Shown here in pieces: positions 35,210 to 44,888 of a stretch of DNA of 64,000 nucleotides. The translations under genes and the position numbers were made by a program. The stretch is taken from NCBI RefSeq assembly GCF_002240415.1, contig NZ_CP020028.1, positions 5,408,501 to 5,472,500 of the forward strand, given 5' to 3'. Positions within the stretch are counted from its first letter, which is position 1. Each line of letters begins with the position of its first letter. This stretch comes from Paenibacillus kribbensis. GTDB lineage: Bacteria > Bacillota > Bacilli > Paenibacillales > Paenibacillaceae. Under the pieces are notes generated by a model. It did not search any database, was not told where the DNA came from, and was given only the letters and a program-made list of their open reading frames with translations.

Positions 35210-36316
35210 TTATCCTGCCAAAGGCTTGCCGCCTTGAGGCAGCAGTTGAGCAAACGAGTAGGTGAACTCTGGAATTCCATACGCGTATGGTGCATACTCA
35301 TATAAATCAAACACGATGGTTACTCCACTGTTGGTCACATAAAAATTTTGATCCGCCTTCAGCTCTTTAAATTTGTCAAAACCTTCGCCGCCCTGCAGCG
35401 CATCGACTTTTTTCTTCAAATCAGCATTGAGGAACTTTTTGTAGTTCGGATTTGCTTTCAATACGTTAGATAATTGCAGCAGTTTACCATCAGCGAGGGA
35501 GAATGTATATCCTTTACGTGCTGTCATACCGTGTGCGCCACCTAGATACGAGTAATCCTGCATAATCACACTCAAAATACCATCCTTGTTATAGGCAATC
35601 GCAAAATCATTCCAGAACTCATACGGTCTTTCTGTTGTAGCCTCTCCCTCAGCCACCATCTTTTTGCCTGCTGCCAATACTCCCTCCGCATGCTTTTTAA
35701 GCACACTGTTAATTGCCTGCTGAGCCTCAGGATTCAACTGACTGCCGCTGATTTGCGGGTACTTCACCTTGTAAGACACCTTCGCATTACTCGAAGCGGG
35801 AAGCGTTTGCGACGTAACGGTGATCGGATTTAGCTGGCTTTTACTCAACGTTACTGTTTTTTGGGCTGCATTCCACTGAGCATTGATACCCAGATAGTCT
35901 TTCAGGAGACTCATAGGAATGTATAACTTCCCACCGATCAGCTTGGCATCCATGTTGCGCGTGCCGATCCCATTAACGCTGACATAGGTATCCGGGGGAG
36001 AAGAAAAAGATCTAATAGAAAGTTTGTTGTACCCACTGCCTACAGTGTAGGTAGCCTCCTTGGCATCATAGCTCACTGGAATCCCTAGGCTGTCGCGCAG
36101 CGCTGCTACTGGAATCAGCGTACTTCCGTTTACCTGGACTCCTTTGGTCGACAATGTTTTGCCATTCCATTGAATAGAAATTCCTGGTTTCTGTGATGCC
36201 GCTTGCTGTTTGGTTGATGCTGCTTCAGTATAGGAAGCGGGAATAACTGCGACTCCTGCCAGAATTCCTGCTGCCAGCAGAGCAGAGCCCCATTTTTTCG
36301 TATGCTTGTTCATCAT
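35210..36316 (-). CDS. Exported copper amine oxidase-like (stalk) domain protein with DUF4163/DUF3298 (RsiV/PdaC-like)
   Basis: The 368 residues start with a signal peptide (KKWGSALLAAGILAGVAVIP, cleavage near TEAAS). Two copper amine oxidase N-terminal-type repeats follow (about 45-155; LIPVAALRDSLGIPVSYDAK and LYIPMSLLKDYLGINAQWNA). The second half matches DUF4163/DUF3298 as in RsiV and PdaC: YEFWNDFAIAYNKDGILSVI, YLGGAHGMTARKGYTFSL and YEYAPYAYGIPEFTYSF. In RsiV this part binds lysozyme; in PdaC it precedes a deacetylase, absent here. An envelope or lysozyme-binding role is plausible. AGGAGG precedes the ATG. Confidence 0.82.
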   Translation of the reverse strand: MMNKHTKKWGSALLAAGILAGVAVIPASYTEAASTKQQAASQKPGISIQWNGKTLSTKGVQVNGSTLIPVAALRDSLGIPVSYDAKEATYTVGSGYNKLSIRSFSSPPDTYVSVNGIGTRNMDAKLIGGKLYIPMSLLKDYLGINAQWNAAQKTVTLSKSQLNPITVTSQTLPASSNAKVSYKVKYPQISGSQLNPEAQQAINSVLKKHAEGVLAAGKKMVAEGEATTERPYEFWNDFAIAYNKDGILSVIMQDYSYLGGAHGMTARKGYTFSLADGKLLQLSNVLKANPNYKKFLNADLKKKVDALQGGEGFDKFKELKADQNFYVTNSGVTIVFDLYEYAPYAYGIPEFTYSFAQLLPQGGKPLAG

Positions 36317-36485
36317 TAAGTATTCCTCCTATTATATCTCTGTATTAACTATGTGTTTTGATTACCTGTCTTATTATATCTATACCTCACTGTATGTAGT
36401 TTACAATCTGTATACGCCCTGATTTCAATCTATACACCTAACACCCCCTAGCTATGACAGACTCATTACAAAATGGTTTCGATAT

Positions 36486-36538
36486 GAAAAAAAAGCCAGC
36501 AAGCTGACCTGCAGAAAGACAGGCCGCTTGTGGCTTCA
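36486..36538 (-). terminator. Terminator of the SIMPL-domain gene
   Basis: On the minus strand AAGCCACAAGC and GCTTGCTGGCTT pair with a bulge, an inner CCTGTC/GCAGG stem extends it, and eight T follow. Confidence 0.65.
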
Positions 36539-36552
36539 TTTAAAGATCTGTA

Positions 36553-37311
36553 TTAGTTCATTTCGTATTGAGCCGACACCTGAACTTTTACCGTCACTTG
36601 GCCTGACTGAATCTCTGTTCCACTCCCTAAATCCAGCATCGATTTTGCCATTGCATTCTCACGTTGTGTAAAAATCTGAGCCTCTCCGCCATCTACCGTC
36701 ACATTCACAAGCGACCCTAATCCGCGTTTAGCTGCCTTAGCTACAGCACTGGCTTTAGATTGAGCGTTGCCAAGCGCCTTGCCAATAGCCTCTTCTTCAT
36801 ACACGGAAGGATTTTCTACTGAAAATTGTACATTATCCACGTTGTTTGCCCCGGAATTTGTAGCCTCATCCAGCAGCTGGCCGATTTTGTCCAAATTGCG
36901 GTATTTGACGGAAAGTGTATGATTGGCAATGTAGCCTTTGAGCTTCTGTCCTTCTTTTTCGTTGTAGATATAGTTAGGCTGCACATAGAACTGGCTAGTC
37001 TGAATGTCGTCTGCGCTAATGCTCCATTTTTCTTTCAGCAATTGTGTAACCTTGTTTATTTTCGCAGCATTGGCTTTTTGGGCAGCGGCTGCTGTATTTC
37101 CCTCTGATTGCACACCGATGGAAAGATAAGCAATATCGGGCTTAACCAGTACTTCTCCGCTTCCATTCACATTGATCACGCTGTTTACCGTCGTGGCTGT
37201 GGATGCGGCATAAGCGCGATCTGCCCCTGTCCACAAGCCCCCAGCTACTCCCCCTGCCAATAATGCTCCTGCAAGAACTGCTGTGCTTATCGTTTTTGTC
37301 CAATGTCTCAT
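36553..37311 (-). CDS. Exported SIMPL-domain (DUF541) protein
   Basis: The 252 residues begin with a signal peptide (AVLAGALLAGGVAGGLW, cleavage near AYAAS). The SIMPL domain follows: VNGSGEVLVKPDIAYLSIGV, many Ala in the first helix, SQFYVQPNYIYNEKEGQKL, GYIANHTLSVKYRNLDKIG and the VTVKVQVSAQYEM end. Proteins of this family (BP26, YggE) form rings or channels in the envelope and can reduce oxidative damage; the role in Firmicutes is not settled. The ATG at 37311 has GAGG upstream. It ends before a strong terminator and is not joined to the crh-like gene. Confidence 0.87.
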   Translation of the reverse strand: MRHWTKTISTAVLAGALLAGGVAGGLWTGADRAYAASTATTVNSVINVNGSGEVLVKPDIAYLSIGVQSEGNTAAAAQKANAAKINKVTQLLKEKWSISADDIQTSQFYVQPNYIYNEKEGQKLKGYIANHTLSVKYRNLDKIGQLLDEATNSGANNVDNVQFSVENPSVYEEEAIGKALGNAQSKASAVAKAAKRGLGSLVNVTVDGGEAQIFTQRENAMAKSMLDLGSGTEIQSGQVTVKVQVSAQYEMN

Positions 37312-37461
37312 CGTACCCAACCTCTTTCATGAAATGTTTGTACCTTTCAGACGGAAAAGACGAAAAAAGGTTGCAGTCAAGGGCTCACATTTTTAAAACA
37401 AGCATGAGATATAAATGATATGTAGCTTGGACCAATTCCAGATGTCCTATTCGCAAAACTA

Positions 37462-37482
37462 AAAAAGGGACTCGGCCCTTTT
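37462..37482 (-). terminator. Second terminator after the crh-like gene
   Basis: A small stem AAAAAGGG/CCCTTTTT follows the stronger hairpin at 37493-37515 and backs it up. Confidence 0.6.
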
Positions 37483-37492
37483 TATGGATATA

Positions 37493-37515
37493 AAAAAAGC
37501 CCCTAGGGGGCTTTT
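37493..37515 (-). terminator. Terminator of the crh-like gene
   Basis: On the minus strand AAAAGCCCCC and GGGGCTTTT pair with a tight loop, followed by TTTTATAT, about 40 bases past the stop. Confidence 0.8.
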
Positions 37516-37556
37516 CACGAAAAGAGCGTATACCGTACTACAAAATAGACAGCCGC

Positions 37557-37826
37557 TTACTGATTTTCCAATTCCACCTTGCTAACCAGACTTACTAAAG
37601 CGTTTACAGCCTGTTCGGCGTCCGCGCCTTCAGCACTAATATAAATTTCAGTACCTGTACTGATGGCAAGACTCATAATACCCATGATGCTCTTGGCATT
37701 AACCTTCTTGTCTTCTTTTTCCACAAAAATTTCAGATGAATATTTATTCGCTTCCTGTACGAATAACGCAGCAGGTCTGGCGTGCAGTCCTGTTTTCAAG
37801 CGTACGACTACCGGATGTTTTGACAT
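37557..37826 (-). CDS. HPr-family phosphocarrier protein at the crh locus
   Basis: The protein has 89 residues. Family blocks are RLKTGLHARPAALFVQEAN and VNAKSIMGIMSLAISTGTE. His15 (codon CAC) and Ser46 are both present. By position after whiA and by residues around the active site it corresponds to B. subtilis Crh, but Crh has Gln15 and cannot carry PTS phosphate. This protein could do both jobs: PTS transfer through His15 and catabolite control with CcpA through Ser46-P made by HprK. AGGGGG precedes the ATG. A two-hairpin terminator follows. Confidence 0.9.
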   Translation of the reverse strand: MSKHPVVVRLKTGLHARPAALFVQEANKYSSEIFVEKEDKKVNAKSIMGIMSLAISTGTEIYISAEGADAEQAVNALVSLVSKVELENQ

Positions 37827-37962
37827 GTCAGCTTACCCCCTCATCAAATAAATCTGGACACTACTTACTCCATTTTATTTATCACATTATAACATTAACC
37901 CGGGACAGACACTAGAAAAAAAACTAATTAAACCGGCAAAAAGCCCCAAAGACATTCTTTTT

Positions 37963-38907
37963 TTACGGAATCAGGCCATTTTCTCCCCTGATTTTGTCCG
38001 CCATCTCGTCAATCTTGCGAAGACGGTGATTTACACCGGATTTACTGACGACCCCTTTGAGCATTTCCCCGACCTCTTTCAAGTTCAAATCAGGATGGGC
38101 CAGTCGGATTTCTGCCACTTCCCGCAGCTTGTCCGGCAAGGTCTCCAAACCAACTTCCCTCTCCAGCAGCTTGATGTTCTCAATTTGCCGGACCGCAGCG
38201 CCGATCGTTTTGTTCAAATTGGCTGTTTCGCAGTTGACAATGCGATTTACGGAGTTGCGCATATCGCGCATAATACGTACATCCTCAAATTTGAACAAGG
38301 CCTGATGCGCCCCAATGATGCTGAGCAGCTCAATGATCTTCTCGCCTTCCTTGATGTAGAGAATAAAGCCTTTTTTTCGCTCAATACAGCGGGCATTCAG
38401 ATGAAACTCATTCGCTAGATCTACCAGTGCCTGACAATGCTCCTCATACATCGAGGAAATTTCAAGATGGTAAGACGATCCCTCCGGGTTGTTCACAGAG
38501 CCACCGGCCATAAAGGCCCCTCGCAGATAAGCCCGCTTACAACAGTTTTTCCGAATAATCTCCCGATTAATCCCGTCCGTGAACAAGAAGCCTTCAGACA
38601 CGATGTACAAATCCTTCAACAGCTCTTGTACACCGTTAGGAATACGGACAATGTATACATTATTTTTTTTCAAGCGCATTTTTTTCCGTACAAGCAGTTC
38701 AATGTGAAGCTGAAAATGCTTTTTGATCAAGGAGTAAATCCGCCTTGCAATCGCGGCATTTTCTGTGGACACGTCCAATATCACCCTTTTATTCGACAGT
38801 TGTACGGATCCGAGCATACGTATAAGCGCAGATAGCTCCGCTTTTTCACAGCAGGGCTGGCTTTCAATCATCGTAAGCTCTTTTTTCGTTTGTGCCGCAA
38901 AGGACAA
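37963..38907 (-). CDS. whiA: DNA-binding protein WhiA
   Basis: The 314 residues combine a LAGLIDADG-like fold ([20 protein letters not shown]) with a C-terminal helix-turn-helix ([18 protein letters not shown] then [13 protein letters not shown]). The TTG at 38907 gives the family start [12 protein letters not shown] with AAGGAGG 8 bases upstream; a GTG three codons earlier lies inside that site. In B. subtilis WhiA (YvcL) affects cell division and chromosome segregation. The ribosome binding site overlaps the end of yvcK, so the two are coupled. Confidence 0.96.
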   Translation of the reverse strand: MSFAAQTKKELTMIESQPCCEKAELSALIRMLGSVQLSNKRVILDVSTENAAIARRIYSLIKKHFQLHIELLVRKKMRLKKNNVYIVRIPNGVQELLKDLYIVSEGFLFTDGINREIIRKNCCKRAYLRGAFMAGGSVNNPEGSSYHLEISSMYEEHCQALVDLANEFHLNARCIERKKGFILYIKEGEKIIELLSIIGAHQALFKFEDVRIMRDMRNSVNRIVNCETANLNKTIGAAVRQIENIKLLEREVGLETLPDKLREVAEIRLAHPDLNLKEVGEMLKGVVSKSGVNHRLRKIDEMADKIRGENGLIP

Positions 38908-38912
38908 GGGAC

Positions 38913-39902
38913 TCACCTCCTTCTTAATATCCAGTTTTGTACCAATTGGTAAATGTGCTGGCTCAGTTTGTCTGCATCATGCCGTAAATACGTGCGGAAC
39001 AGAACTAACGTATCTGCCACCACTTTATATCCCCGGTCATTCAGTTCTCCCATGTCGACTTGGACTGGCTTGGCACCCTGCTCGGCATACATTTCCTGCA
39101 CTTGAGGGGGGATTTCTCCGTTATTTACAATGACATAGTCGAAGAGATGGTGGCCTACATGATCGAAAATAGCCTGCAGATGATCTCCCACCGTATAGCC
39201 ATCGGTTTCACCCGGCTGAGTCATGACATTGCAGACAAAAATTTTGATAGCGTCGGATTTCACGACAGCCTCAGCGAGCTTTGGAACGAGCAGATTGGGT
39301 AAAATACTGGTATACAAACTGCCGGGCCCAATCAGAATCGCATCGGCTTCATTAATGGCCTCTACAGCCTCAGGCAACGGCTCCACGTGAGTCGGTTCAA
39401 GAAAAACACGCTTGATTCTCTGACCCGCTTCCGGGATTTTGGACTCTCCGGTAATCACCGTGCCATCCTCCATTTCCGCACTCAAAACGACGCCCTCTTC
39501 GGCTGCCGGCAGTACACGTCCCCGGACAGCAAATACACGGCTAAGCTCACGCACCGCCGTCACAAAATCACCTGATATATCGGTCATCGCCGCCAAGATC
39601 AGATTGCCCAAACTATGGCCAGATAATCCCGATCCTGCGCCGAAACGGTATTTTAGCATATCTGACATCACTGGTTCTACGTCAGCCAAGGCAGTCAACA
39701 CATTGCGAATGTCCCCTGGAGGGGGCATCTGCAGCTCACTTCGCAATATCCCGGAGCTTCCGCCATCGTCAGCGACTGTCACAATAGCCGTAATATCCAG
39801 CGGCTTTTGCTTCAAGCCCCGCAGCATGACAGACAAGCCGGTTCCCCCGCCCATAACAACAATACGCGGGCGCTCCCGTTGTGATCCGGTCTCTTTCATC
39901 AT
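38913..39902 (-). CDS. yvcK: Gluconeogenesis/cell-wall factor YvcK (GlmR)
   Basis: The 329 residues have the CofD-like fold of UDP-sugar-binding YvcK proteins: [49 protein letters not shown] and [28 protein letters not shown] precedes a double ATG, so the start may be either Met. YvcK is needed for growth on gluconeogenic carbon and for directing carbon to peptidoglycan precursors through GlmS in B. subtilis. It lies between rapZ and whiA as in all Bacillales. Confidence 0.96.
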   Translation of the reverse strand: MMKETGSQRERPRIVVMGGGTGLSVMLRGLKQKPLDITAIVTVADDGGSSGILRSELQMPPPGDIRNVLTALADVEPVMSDMLKYRFGAGSGLSGHSLGNLILAAMTDISGDFVTAVRELSRVFAVRGRVLPAAEEGVVLSAEMEDGTVITGESKIPEAGQRIKRVFLEPTHVEPLPEAVEAINEADAILIGPGSLYTSILPNLLVPKLAEAVVKSDAIKIFVCNVMTQPGETDGYTVGDHLQAIFDHVGHHLFDYVIVNNGEIPPQVQEMYAEQGAKPVQVDMGELNDRGYKVVADTLVLFRTYLRHDADKLSQHIYQLVQNWILRRR

Positions 39903-39911
39903 TTCACCTCA

Positions 39912-40811
39912 TTAATGCCGGTCCCGGTCAGCATCCCGATGCGAAACAGAAACAGATTCTGTCTCGCTGGCACCCAGCATTTTTCCTAAATATTCCGATA
40001 TTGCAACAGAACGATGCTTACCGCCGGTACAGCCAATACCGATAATAACCTGGCTCTTGCCTTCTTTACGGTATTGTGGGATCAAAAAATGTAACATATC
40101 CAGCAGCTTGGTCAGGAATGCCTGAGTCTCAGGCCATTTCATAACATAATCATACACATCGCTGTCCTGTCCCGTGTTGGGACGAAGATGGTCCACATAG
40201 TGAGGATTAGGCAGGAAGCGCACATCGAATACAAGATCGGCATCAATGGGAATACCATATTTAAAGCCAAAAGAAGTAATGTTCACGGAAAGCATACTGC
40301 TCTCCAGATGCGAAAATCTCGAAATGATCCGAGCCTTTAAGGTTGCGGGCTTCATCGTGCTTGTATCAATAACCTCAGAAGCGGAGCTTTTCAGTTCCTC
40401 CAGCATTTTACGTTCCAGGCGGATTCCGTCCAAAGGCATACCGTCTGGAGCAAGTGGATGACGTCGACGACTTTCCTTGTATCGTTGTACAAGAACGCCG
40501 TCATTGGCATTCAAGAATAGAATTTCACAATGAATCGTAAAATGATCTTTAATATAATTTAATGATTCCGATAAAGCAGTAAAAAATTCTCGTCCGCGCA
40601 AATCAATGACGAGTGCCACTTTACCTATTTTTCCGTTAGACTGCTCGATCAATTCGGCAAATTTGGGAATCAGCACAGGGGGCAAATTGTCGACGCAGAA
40701 GAAGCCCAAGTCTTCCAGGCTCTGCACCGCAATGGTCTTCCCTGCACCTGACATCCCCGTAATAATAATGAGCGTTGCCCACGGCGCAGCATTTTTTAGG
40801 TTGTCTGTCAT
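39912..40811 (-). CDS. rapZ: RNase adapter/GTPase RapZ (YvcJ)
   Basis: The 299 residues start with a P-loop (TLIIITGMSGAGKTIAVQSL), a Walker B-like ALVIDLRGREF, and the conserved C-terminal GIGCTGGKHRSVAISEYLG that in RapZ forms the ligand-binding domain. GGAGAGGG lies upstream of the ATG. In E. coli RapZ guides RNase E to GlmZ; in B. subtilis YvcJ is a GTP-hydrolysing protein affecting competence. It is 9 bases from yvcK and 64 bases after glcK. Confidence 0.96.
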   Translation of the reverse strand: MTDNLKNAAPWATLIIITGMSGAGKTIAVQSLEDLGFFCVDNLPPVLIPKFAELIEQSNGKIGKVALVIDLRGREFFTALSESLNYIKDHFTIHCEILFLNANDGVLVQRYKESRRRHPLAPDGMPLDGIRLERKMLEELKSSASEVIDTSTMKPATLKARIISRFSHLESSMLSVNITSFGFKYGIPIDADLVFDVRFLPNPHYVDHLRPNTGQDSDVYDYVMKWPETQAFLTKLLDMLHFLIPQYRKEGKSQVIIGIGCTGGKHRSVAISEYLGKMLGASETESVSVSHRDADRDRH

Positions 40812-40875
40812 ATGGACTTCCCTCTCCTTTTGCTTCTTCGCTCTATGTGAGTACCCGTTATCAGCAACCTGTAGA

Positions 40876-41826
40876 TCAGGAACGCAGCAGCAAGCCCGCA
40901 GCTCCTACGATACCCGCGTCATTACCCAGCAGTGCCGGGGCAATGGATACTCCTTGCTGAAGCGGCTCAGGTGCCAGCTTAGCGTATACGCGACGCATTT
41001 CTTCAAACAAGAAGTCGCCTGCTTTGGACACACCGCCGCCTACAATAAACAACTCCGGATTGAGCACCGCCGCCACGGCTGCCATCGATTTCCCCAAATA
41101 AAAAGCAGCCCGGTTTACGATACGCAATGCGACCTCATCACCAGCTTTGGCAGCATCAAATACTTCTTTGGCGGCAATTTGATCCTCCAGTGCCAGAGAG
41201 GTCCGATCACCACGCTCTACAGCGTCTTTGGCCATACGAATAATGCCTGTTGCGGAAGATACGGTCTCCAGACAACCCATTTTACCGCATCCACACTGAA
41301 TGGCCTCCAAATCAGGCACTACGCTCATATGTCCAATTTCCCCGGCCATACCCGAGAAGCCTTGATATATTTTACCATTAATAATAATGCCGCCGCCAAC
41401 ACCTGTTCCCAGGGTATAGCATACGCAGTTTTCTATGCCTTTGCCTGCTCCGGCCCATGCTTCGCCAAGCGCAGCAACATTAGCATCATTGTCTATCTTT
41501 ACCGGCTTGCCGATCCGTTCCTCCAAAATCGCACGAATCGGTACGTCACGAAAGCCAATATTGGGCGCGAGGACAATAACACCTTCGCGAACATTCGTAA
41601 ACCCCGCAACACCCGCACCGACACCCTTTAGTTGATCCCACTCATAAGGAGATTGCTCAACAATGTGACGCACATATTTTTCGATATTGCTGACTACAAC
41701 ATCTACGCCCTTATCGGTTTCGGTTGGCCCCTCGTAAGTGTGCAAAAGCTGTCCGTTTTCATTACAAATGCCTACTTTAATCGCTGTACCGCCCAAATCG
41801 ACACCCACATAGATACTTTCAGACAT
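40876..41826 (-). CDS. glcK: ROK-family glucokinase
   Basis: The 316 residues hold the ATP site YVGVDLGGTAIKVGI, substrate block NDANVAALGEAWAGAGKG, GTGVGGGIIINGKIYQG and the zinc motif CGCGKMGCLE. AAAGGTGG precedes the ATG. It phosphorylates glucose for glycolysis when sugar enters without PTS phosphorylation. In B. subtilis the corresponding place between trxB and rapZ is held by the Nudix gene yvcI, so glcK here is a lineage-specific arrangement that links it to the carbon-control genes around it. Confidence 0.93.
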   Translation of the reverse strand: MSESIYVGVDLGGTAIKVGICNENGQLLHTYEGPTETDKGVDVVVSNIEKYVRHIVEQSPYEWDQLKGVGAGVAGFTNVREGVIVLAPNIGFRDVPIRAILEERIGKPVKIDNDANVAALGEAWAGAGKGIENCVCYTLGTGVGGGIIINGKIYQGFSGMAGEIGHMSVVPDLEAIQCGCGKMGCLETVSSATGIIRMAKDAVERGDRTSLALEDQIAAKEVFDAAKAGDEVALRIVNRAAFYLGKSMAAVAAVLNPELFIVGGGVSKAGDFLFEEMRRVYAKLAPEPLQQGVSIAPALLGNDAGIVGAAGLLLRS

Positions 41827-42010
41827 GTTTCAAGCCACCTTTATGTTTACTTAAAAACTTTGTATGAAACATATAAATAAAATCATGACTTCGTAATCGT
41901 GATCCTACGTTCCAACTATAATTGAAGCCCCCGTTACGGTCAAGGACACTTGCCTATTGAAAGATGTACGATTAGCGGAACTTTTGGCCTCAATGATCCA
42001 CAAAAAGGAA

Positions 42011-42037
42011 AAAGCCTGTGCAAACGCAGCAGGCTTT
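42011..42037 (-). terminator. Terminator of trxB
   Basis: The stem AAAGCCTG/CAGGCTTT with an 11-base loop is followed on the minus strand by TTTTTCCTTTTTG. It lies 80 bases past trxB, so glcK needs its own promoter in the 180-base gap. Confidence 0.78.
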
Positions 42038-42116
42038 CTCTTCCTGAACATCGGGGATCGCATATAACAGACTACCCTTACTCCATCCTAGCCATATTCT
42101 GAGCTATAAGCTGTCT

Positions 42117-43070
42117 TTATTGATCCAGTGTTTTGCTCCAGTCATGAACAGCGCTGCCCTCGAGATACTTCTCGCAGTCCATAGCCGCCATGCAGCCCGT
42201 ACCCGCAGCCGTAATAGCTTGGCGGTAACGATTATCCTGCACATCTCCACACGCAAAAACGCCGGGGATGTTCGTTTCCGTCGTGCCTGGCTTTACTTGA
42301 ATATAGCCGTGATCGTCTGTATGGATTTGACCGTTCAGGAAGCTTGTATTTGGTGTATGCCCGATCGCTACGAACACGCCATCCGCCTCAATCAGCTCAT
42401 CCTGATTGTTTTCATTATTGTGTACCTTCAAGCCCTTCAATCCGGTTTCTCCCGTTACGACTTCCAGAGGAGTCCGGTTTAAGGCCCAGTGTACTTTTTC
42501 ATTCTCACGTGCGCGGTCTTGCATAATTTTAGAAGCCCGCAGCTCATCACGACGATGAACCAGGGTTACACTGGAGGCAAACCGGGTCAAGAAGCCCGCT
42601 TCCTCCATCGCCGAATCACCGCCGCCGACCACAATGATCTTTTTCCCACGGAAAAAGAAGCCGTCACAGGTTGCACACGTGCTGACTCCGCGCCCTACAT
42701 TGTCCTGCTCACCCGGAATGCCGAGATATTTGGCAGACGCGCCTGTAGCAATAATAACCGACTCCGCCTCAATGATGCCTTTACCCTCTACCTTCACTTT
42801 AAAAGGGCGCTTGCTGAGATCCACTTCCTCTACCCAGCCGGAAGTAAATTCAGCGCCAAAGCGTTCAGCCTGCTTGCGCATGTTATCCATCAATTCAGGC
42901 CCAAGGATACCTTGCTCAAAACCCGGGAAATTTTCAATTTCGGTCGTCGTGGTAAGCTGCCCGCCGGGCTGCATTCCCTCAATGATCAGCGGATTCATGT
43001 TAGCGCGCGCCAAATAAATAGCGGCCGTGTAGCCTGCGGGACCTGTACCAATAATTATGGATTTATACAT
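42117..43070 (-). CDS. trxB: Thioredoxin-disulfide reductase
   Basis: The 317 residues have the FAD site IIIGTGPAGYTAAIYLARA, the redox pair in CATCDGFFF (Cys about 135/138), the NADPH site IIVVGGGDSAMEEAGFL and the C-terminal FACGDVQDNRYRQAITAAG. AAAGGAGG precedes the ATG. It reduces thioredoxin with NADPH. It follows the TPR gene yvcD by 40 bases, as in B. subtilis. Confidence 0.97.
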   Translation of the reverse strand: MYKSIIIGTGPAGYTAAIYLARANMNPLIIEGMQPGGQLTTTTEIENFPGFEQGILGPELMDNMRKQAERFGAEFTSGWVEEVDLSKRPFKVKVEGKGIIEAESVIIATGASAKYLGIPGEQDNVGRGVSTCATCDGFFFRGKKIIVVGGGDSAMEEAGFLTRFASSVTLVHRRDELRASKIMQDRARENEKVHWALNRTPLEVVTGETGLKGLKVHNNENNQDELIEADGVFVAIGHTPNTSFLNGQIHTDDHGYIQVKPGTTETNIPGVFACGDVQDNRYRQAITAAGTGCMAAMDCEKYLEGSAVHDWSKTLDQ

Positions 43071-43109
43071 ACGTTTGTTGCCTCCTTTAAGTGATGTTTG
43101 GAGCAGGTC

Positions 43110-44888
43110 TCAGACCTGCTTTTTAAACGTGGAGAGCGGCTGCTTCAGCTTCTGCTTGATACCACACACACTGTCAATCTGGCGTGCATAGCGGCTTACA
43201 GTCGATACGGAAATACCATAGCGATCGGCTACTTCCTGATAGGTGACTGAATGATGATGCATTTTGGCTGTCAAATATTCCAGCGCCGCTGCCCATCCCT
43301 CGGTATGCTGAACCATCGGAACTTCCGGAGCAAGTCGATCCGAATACTCCAGCCAAAGCGATCTTAAATCGTGCTGCATGGCCGGATCTGACGGTTTACT
43401 CATGACGGTCAGCACCTTATCGAGCACTGCCTGCCATTGCGGATCGACCGGAGAAGCAGAACCATCGCCTTCGATTGTGCGGTAATCCCTTTCGGCTTCC
43501 AACCGCTCCATCTGTTCTGCTTGCGGAGCCATTTCCTGCACGCCATGCTCCTGATCCATCAGCTCTTGCAGGACCTGCAAGGCACGCTGTTTCAGCTCAT
43601 CCTCCTGATCCGGATCTTCTACAAAGGACTCCAGTGCCTGGCGCACCTCATCATCACCGATCAGACTCAGCGCCTGAATGACTTGCAACTGAGTTGCCCG
43701 GTCTCCGTGGCGCAAAGCCCAGAAGAAGGATGACCGTATAAGCGGGTCCTTCTTCATGCTGTCAGGCACTTGCTCAGCACCGAACTTCTCCCACATGCGG
43801 AATTGCTCCTCAAAAGGGAGATGATAATGGTAGCTGAGCACTTGCAGCGGTGTACCCTCCTGCTGGAGCTCCTCCAGCCGGGACAGGAAAAAGCGCGGAA
43901 CTTCTGAGGAAGCATCCTGCTTTTGCAAATGACTCCACAGCCGCCGGGCTTCCGCATATCTTCCCGTATTGCTGGCAGCTACCGCCGTGTAATGGTACAA
44001 GGAAGCGTCAGCACTGTTCTCTCCAGTGCCATGCAGCAACCTGCGGAAATGTCTGTAGGCCTCCTCATGGCGTCCAAGAATCCCCATGGTGGTCGCCAGC
44101 TTGAATACCTGCTCCTCCTGAAACGGGATGGTGACCGCCAAGGTTTGAACCAGGCGATCCAATTCGGGGCCGCCTCCCTCATGCTGATAAAAGATTGCCA
44201 GATTGCAGAGCGCGTGCAAATTCCCCGGCTCATCCTCCAGCACTCGAAGAATAACGGTTTTGGCATTTTGGAACAATCCCATGTAGTAATAGGCCAATGC
44301 CAAATTATTACGCGCAGCGAACATATCGGGCTGTTCCTCCGAAATTTGCTTGAGCAATTGAGCTGCCTGCGCGAATTTCCCTTCCTCCAGCAGGACGCGG
44401 GCCTGATCATGCTCGACCACTCCCTGCCGGGCCTTAATGCGGTTCAGCTTGGTTGGACGGTCCAGCTCATAATAGAGCAGTTCCATCATTTCCTCGGCTT
44501 CATCAAGAAACTGCCCTTCCTCGTCCTCCTCCAGGTACGTGACCAAGGCTTTCTCCGCTTCTTCAAATTGCTCCATATTAGCGTAATTATTCGCCATATA
44601 GAAATAACACTCTGTCATAGACGGATCTACGTCGCTCAGAACAGAGGACAGGATCTCATTCGAGCCTGCATAATCCCCCATCTCTGATAATATACCCGCC
44701 ATATTGCAATGATTCACCGGATTATCCGGTTCATATTCAACGGCTTTACGAAAATATTTCAATGCCTTGTCATAATGATTGCGATCAAGCGAGCGCACAG
44801 CTTTCTCAAAAAAGAAAGATGCGTCGAAACGCAAAGCAATAATCTTAGGGCTAAGTTGTTCCGATGCTCGCAGATGTTTCCCTTTCAT
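43110..44888 (-). CDS. yvcD: TPR-repeat protein with C-terminal helix-turn-helix, YvcD-like
   Basis: The 592 residues contain at least six tetratricopeptide repeats in the first 300 residues (e.g. YDKALKYFRKAVEYEPDNPV, AEKALVTYLEEDEEGQFLDE, YYMGLFQNAKTVILRVLEDE), a helical middle, an acidic linker and a C-terminal helix-turn-helix of resolvase/sigma type, TYQEVADRYGISVSTVSRYA, which suggests DNA binding. The ATG at 44888 is chosen although AGGAGG is 14 bases away; a GTG at 44903 overlaps that site. Synteny with the his operon and trxB identifies YvcD. Its function is unknown; the DNA-binding end hints at a regulator reading a protein partner. Confidence 0.88.
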   Translation of the reverse strand: MKGKHLRASEQLSPKIIALRFDASFFFEKAVRSLDRNHYDKALKYFRKAVEYEPDNPVNHCNMAGILSEMGDYAGSNEILSSVLSDVDPSMTECYFYMANNYANMEQFEEAEKALVTYLEEDEEGQFLDEAEEMMELLYYELDRPTKLNRIKARQGVVEHDQARVLLEEGKFAQAAQLLKQISEEQPDMFAARNNLALAYYYMGLFQNAKTVILRVLEDEPGNLHALCNLAIFYQHEGGGPELDRLVQTLAVTIPFQEEQVFKLATTMGILGRHEEAYRHFRRLLHGTGENSADASLYHYTAVAASNTGRYAEARRLWSHLQKQDASSEVPRFFLSRLEELQQEGTPLQVLSYHYHLPFEEQFRMWEKFGAEQVPDSMKKDPLIRSSFFWALRHGDRATQLQVIQALSLIGDDEVRQALESFVEDPDQEDELKQRALQVLQELMDQEHGVQEMAPQAEQMERLEAERDYRTIEGDGSASPVDPQWQAVLDKVLTVMSKPSDPAMQHDLRSLWLEYSDRLAPEVPMVQHTEGWAAALEYLTAKMHHHSVTYQEVADRYGISVSTVSRYARQIDSVCGIKQKLKQPLSTFKKQV

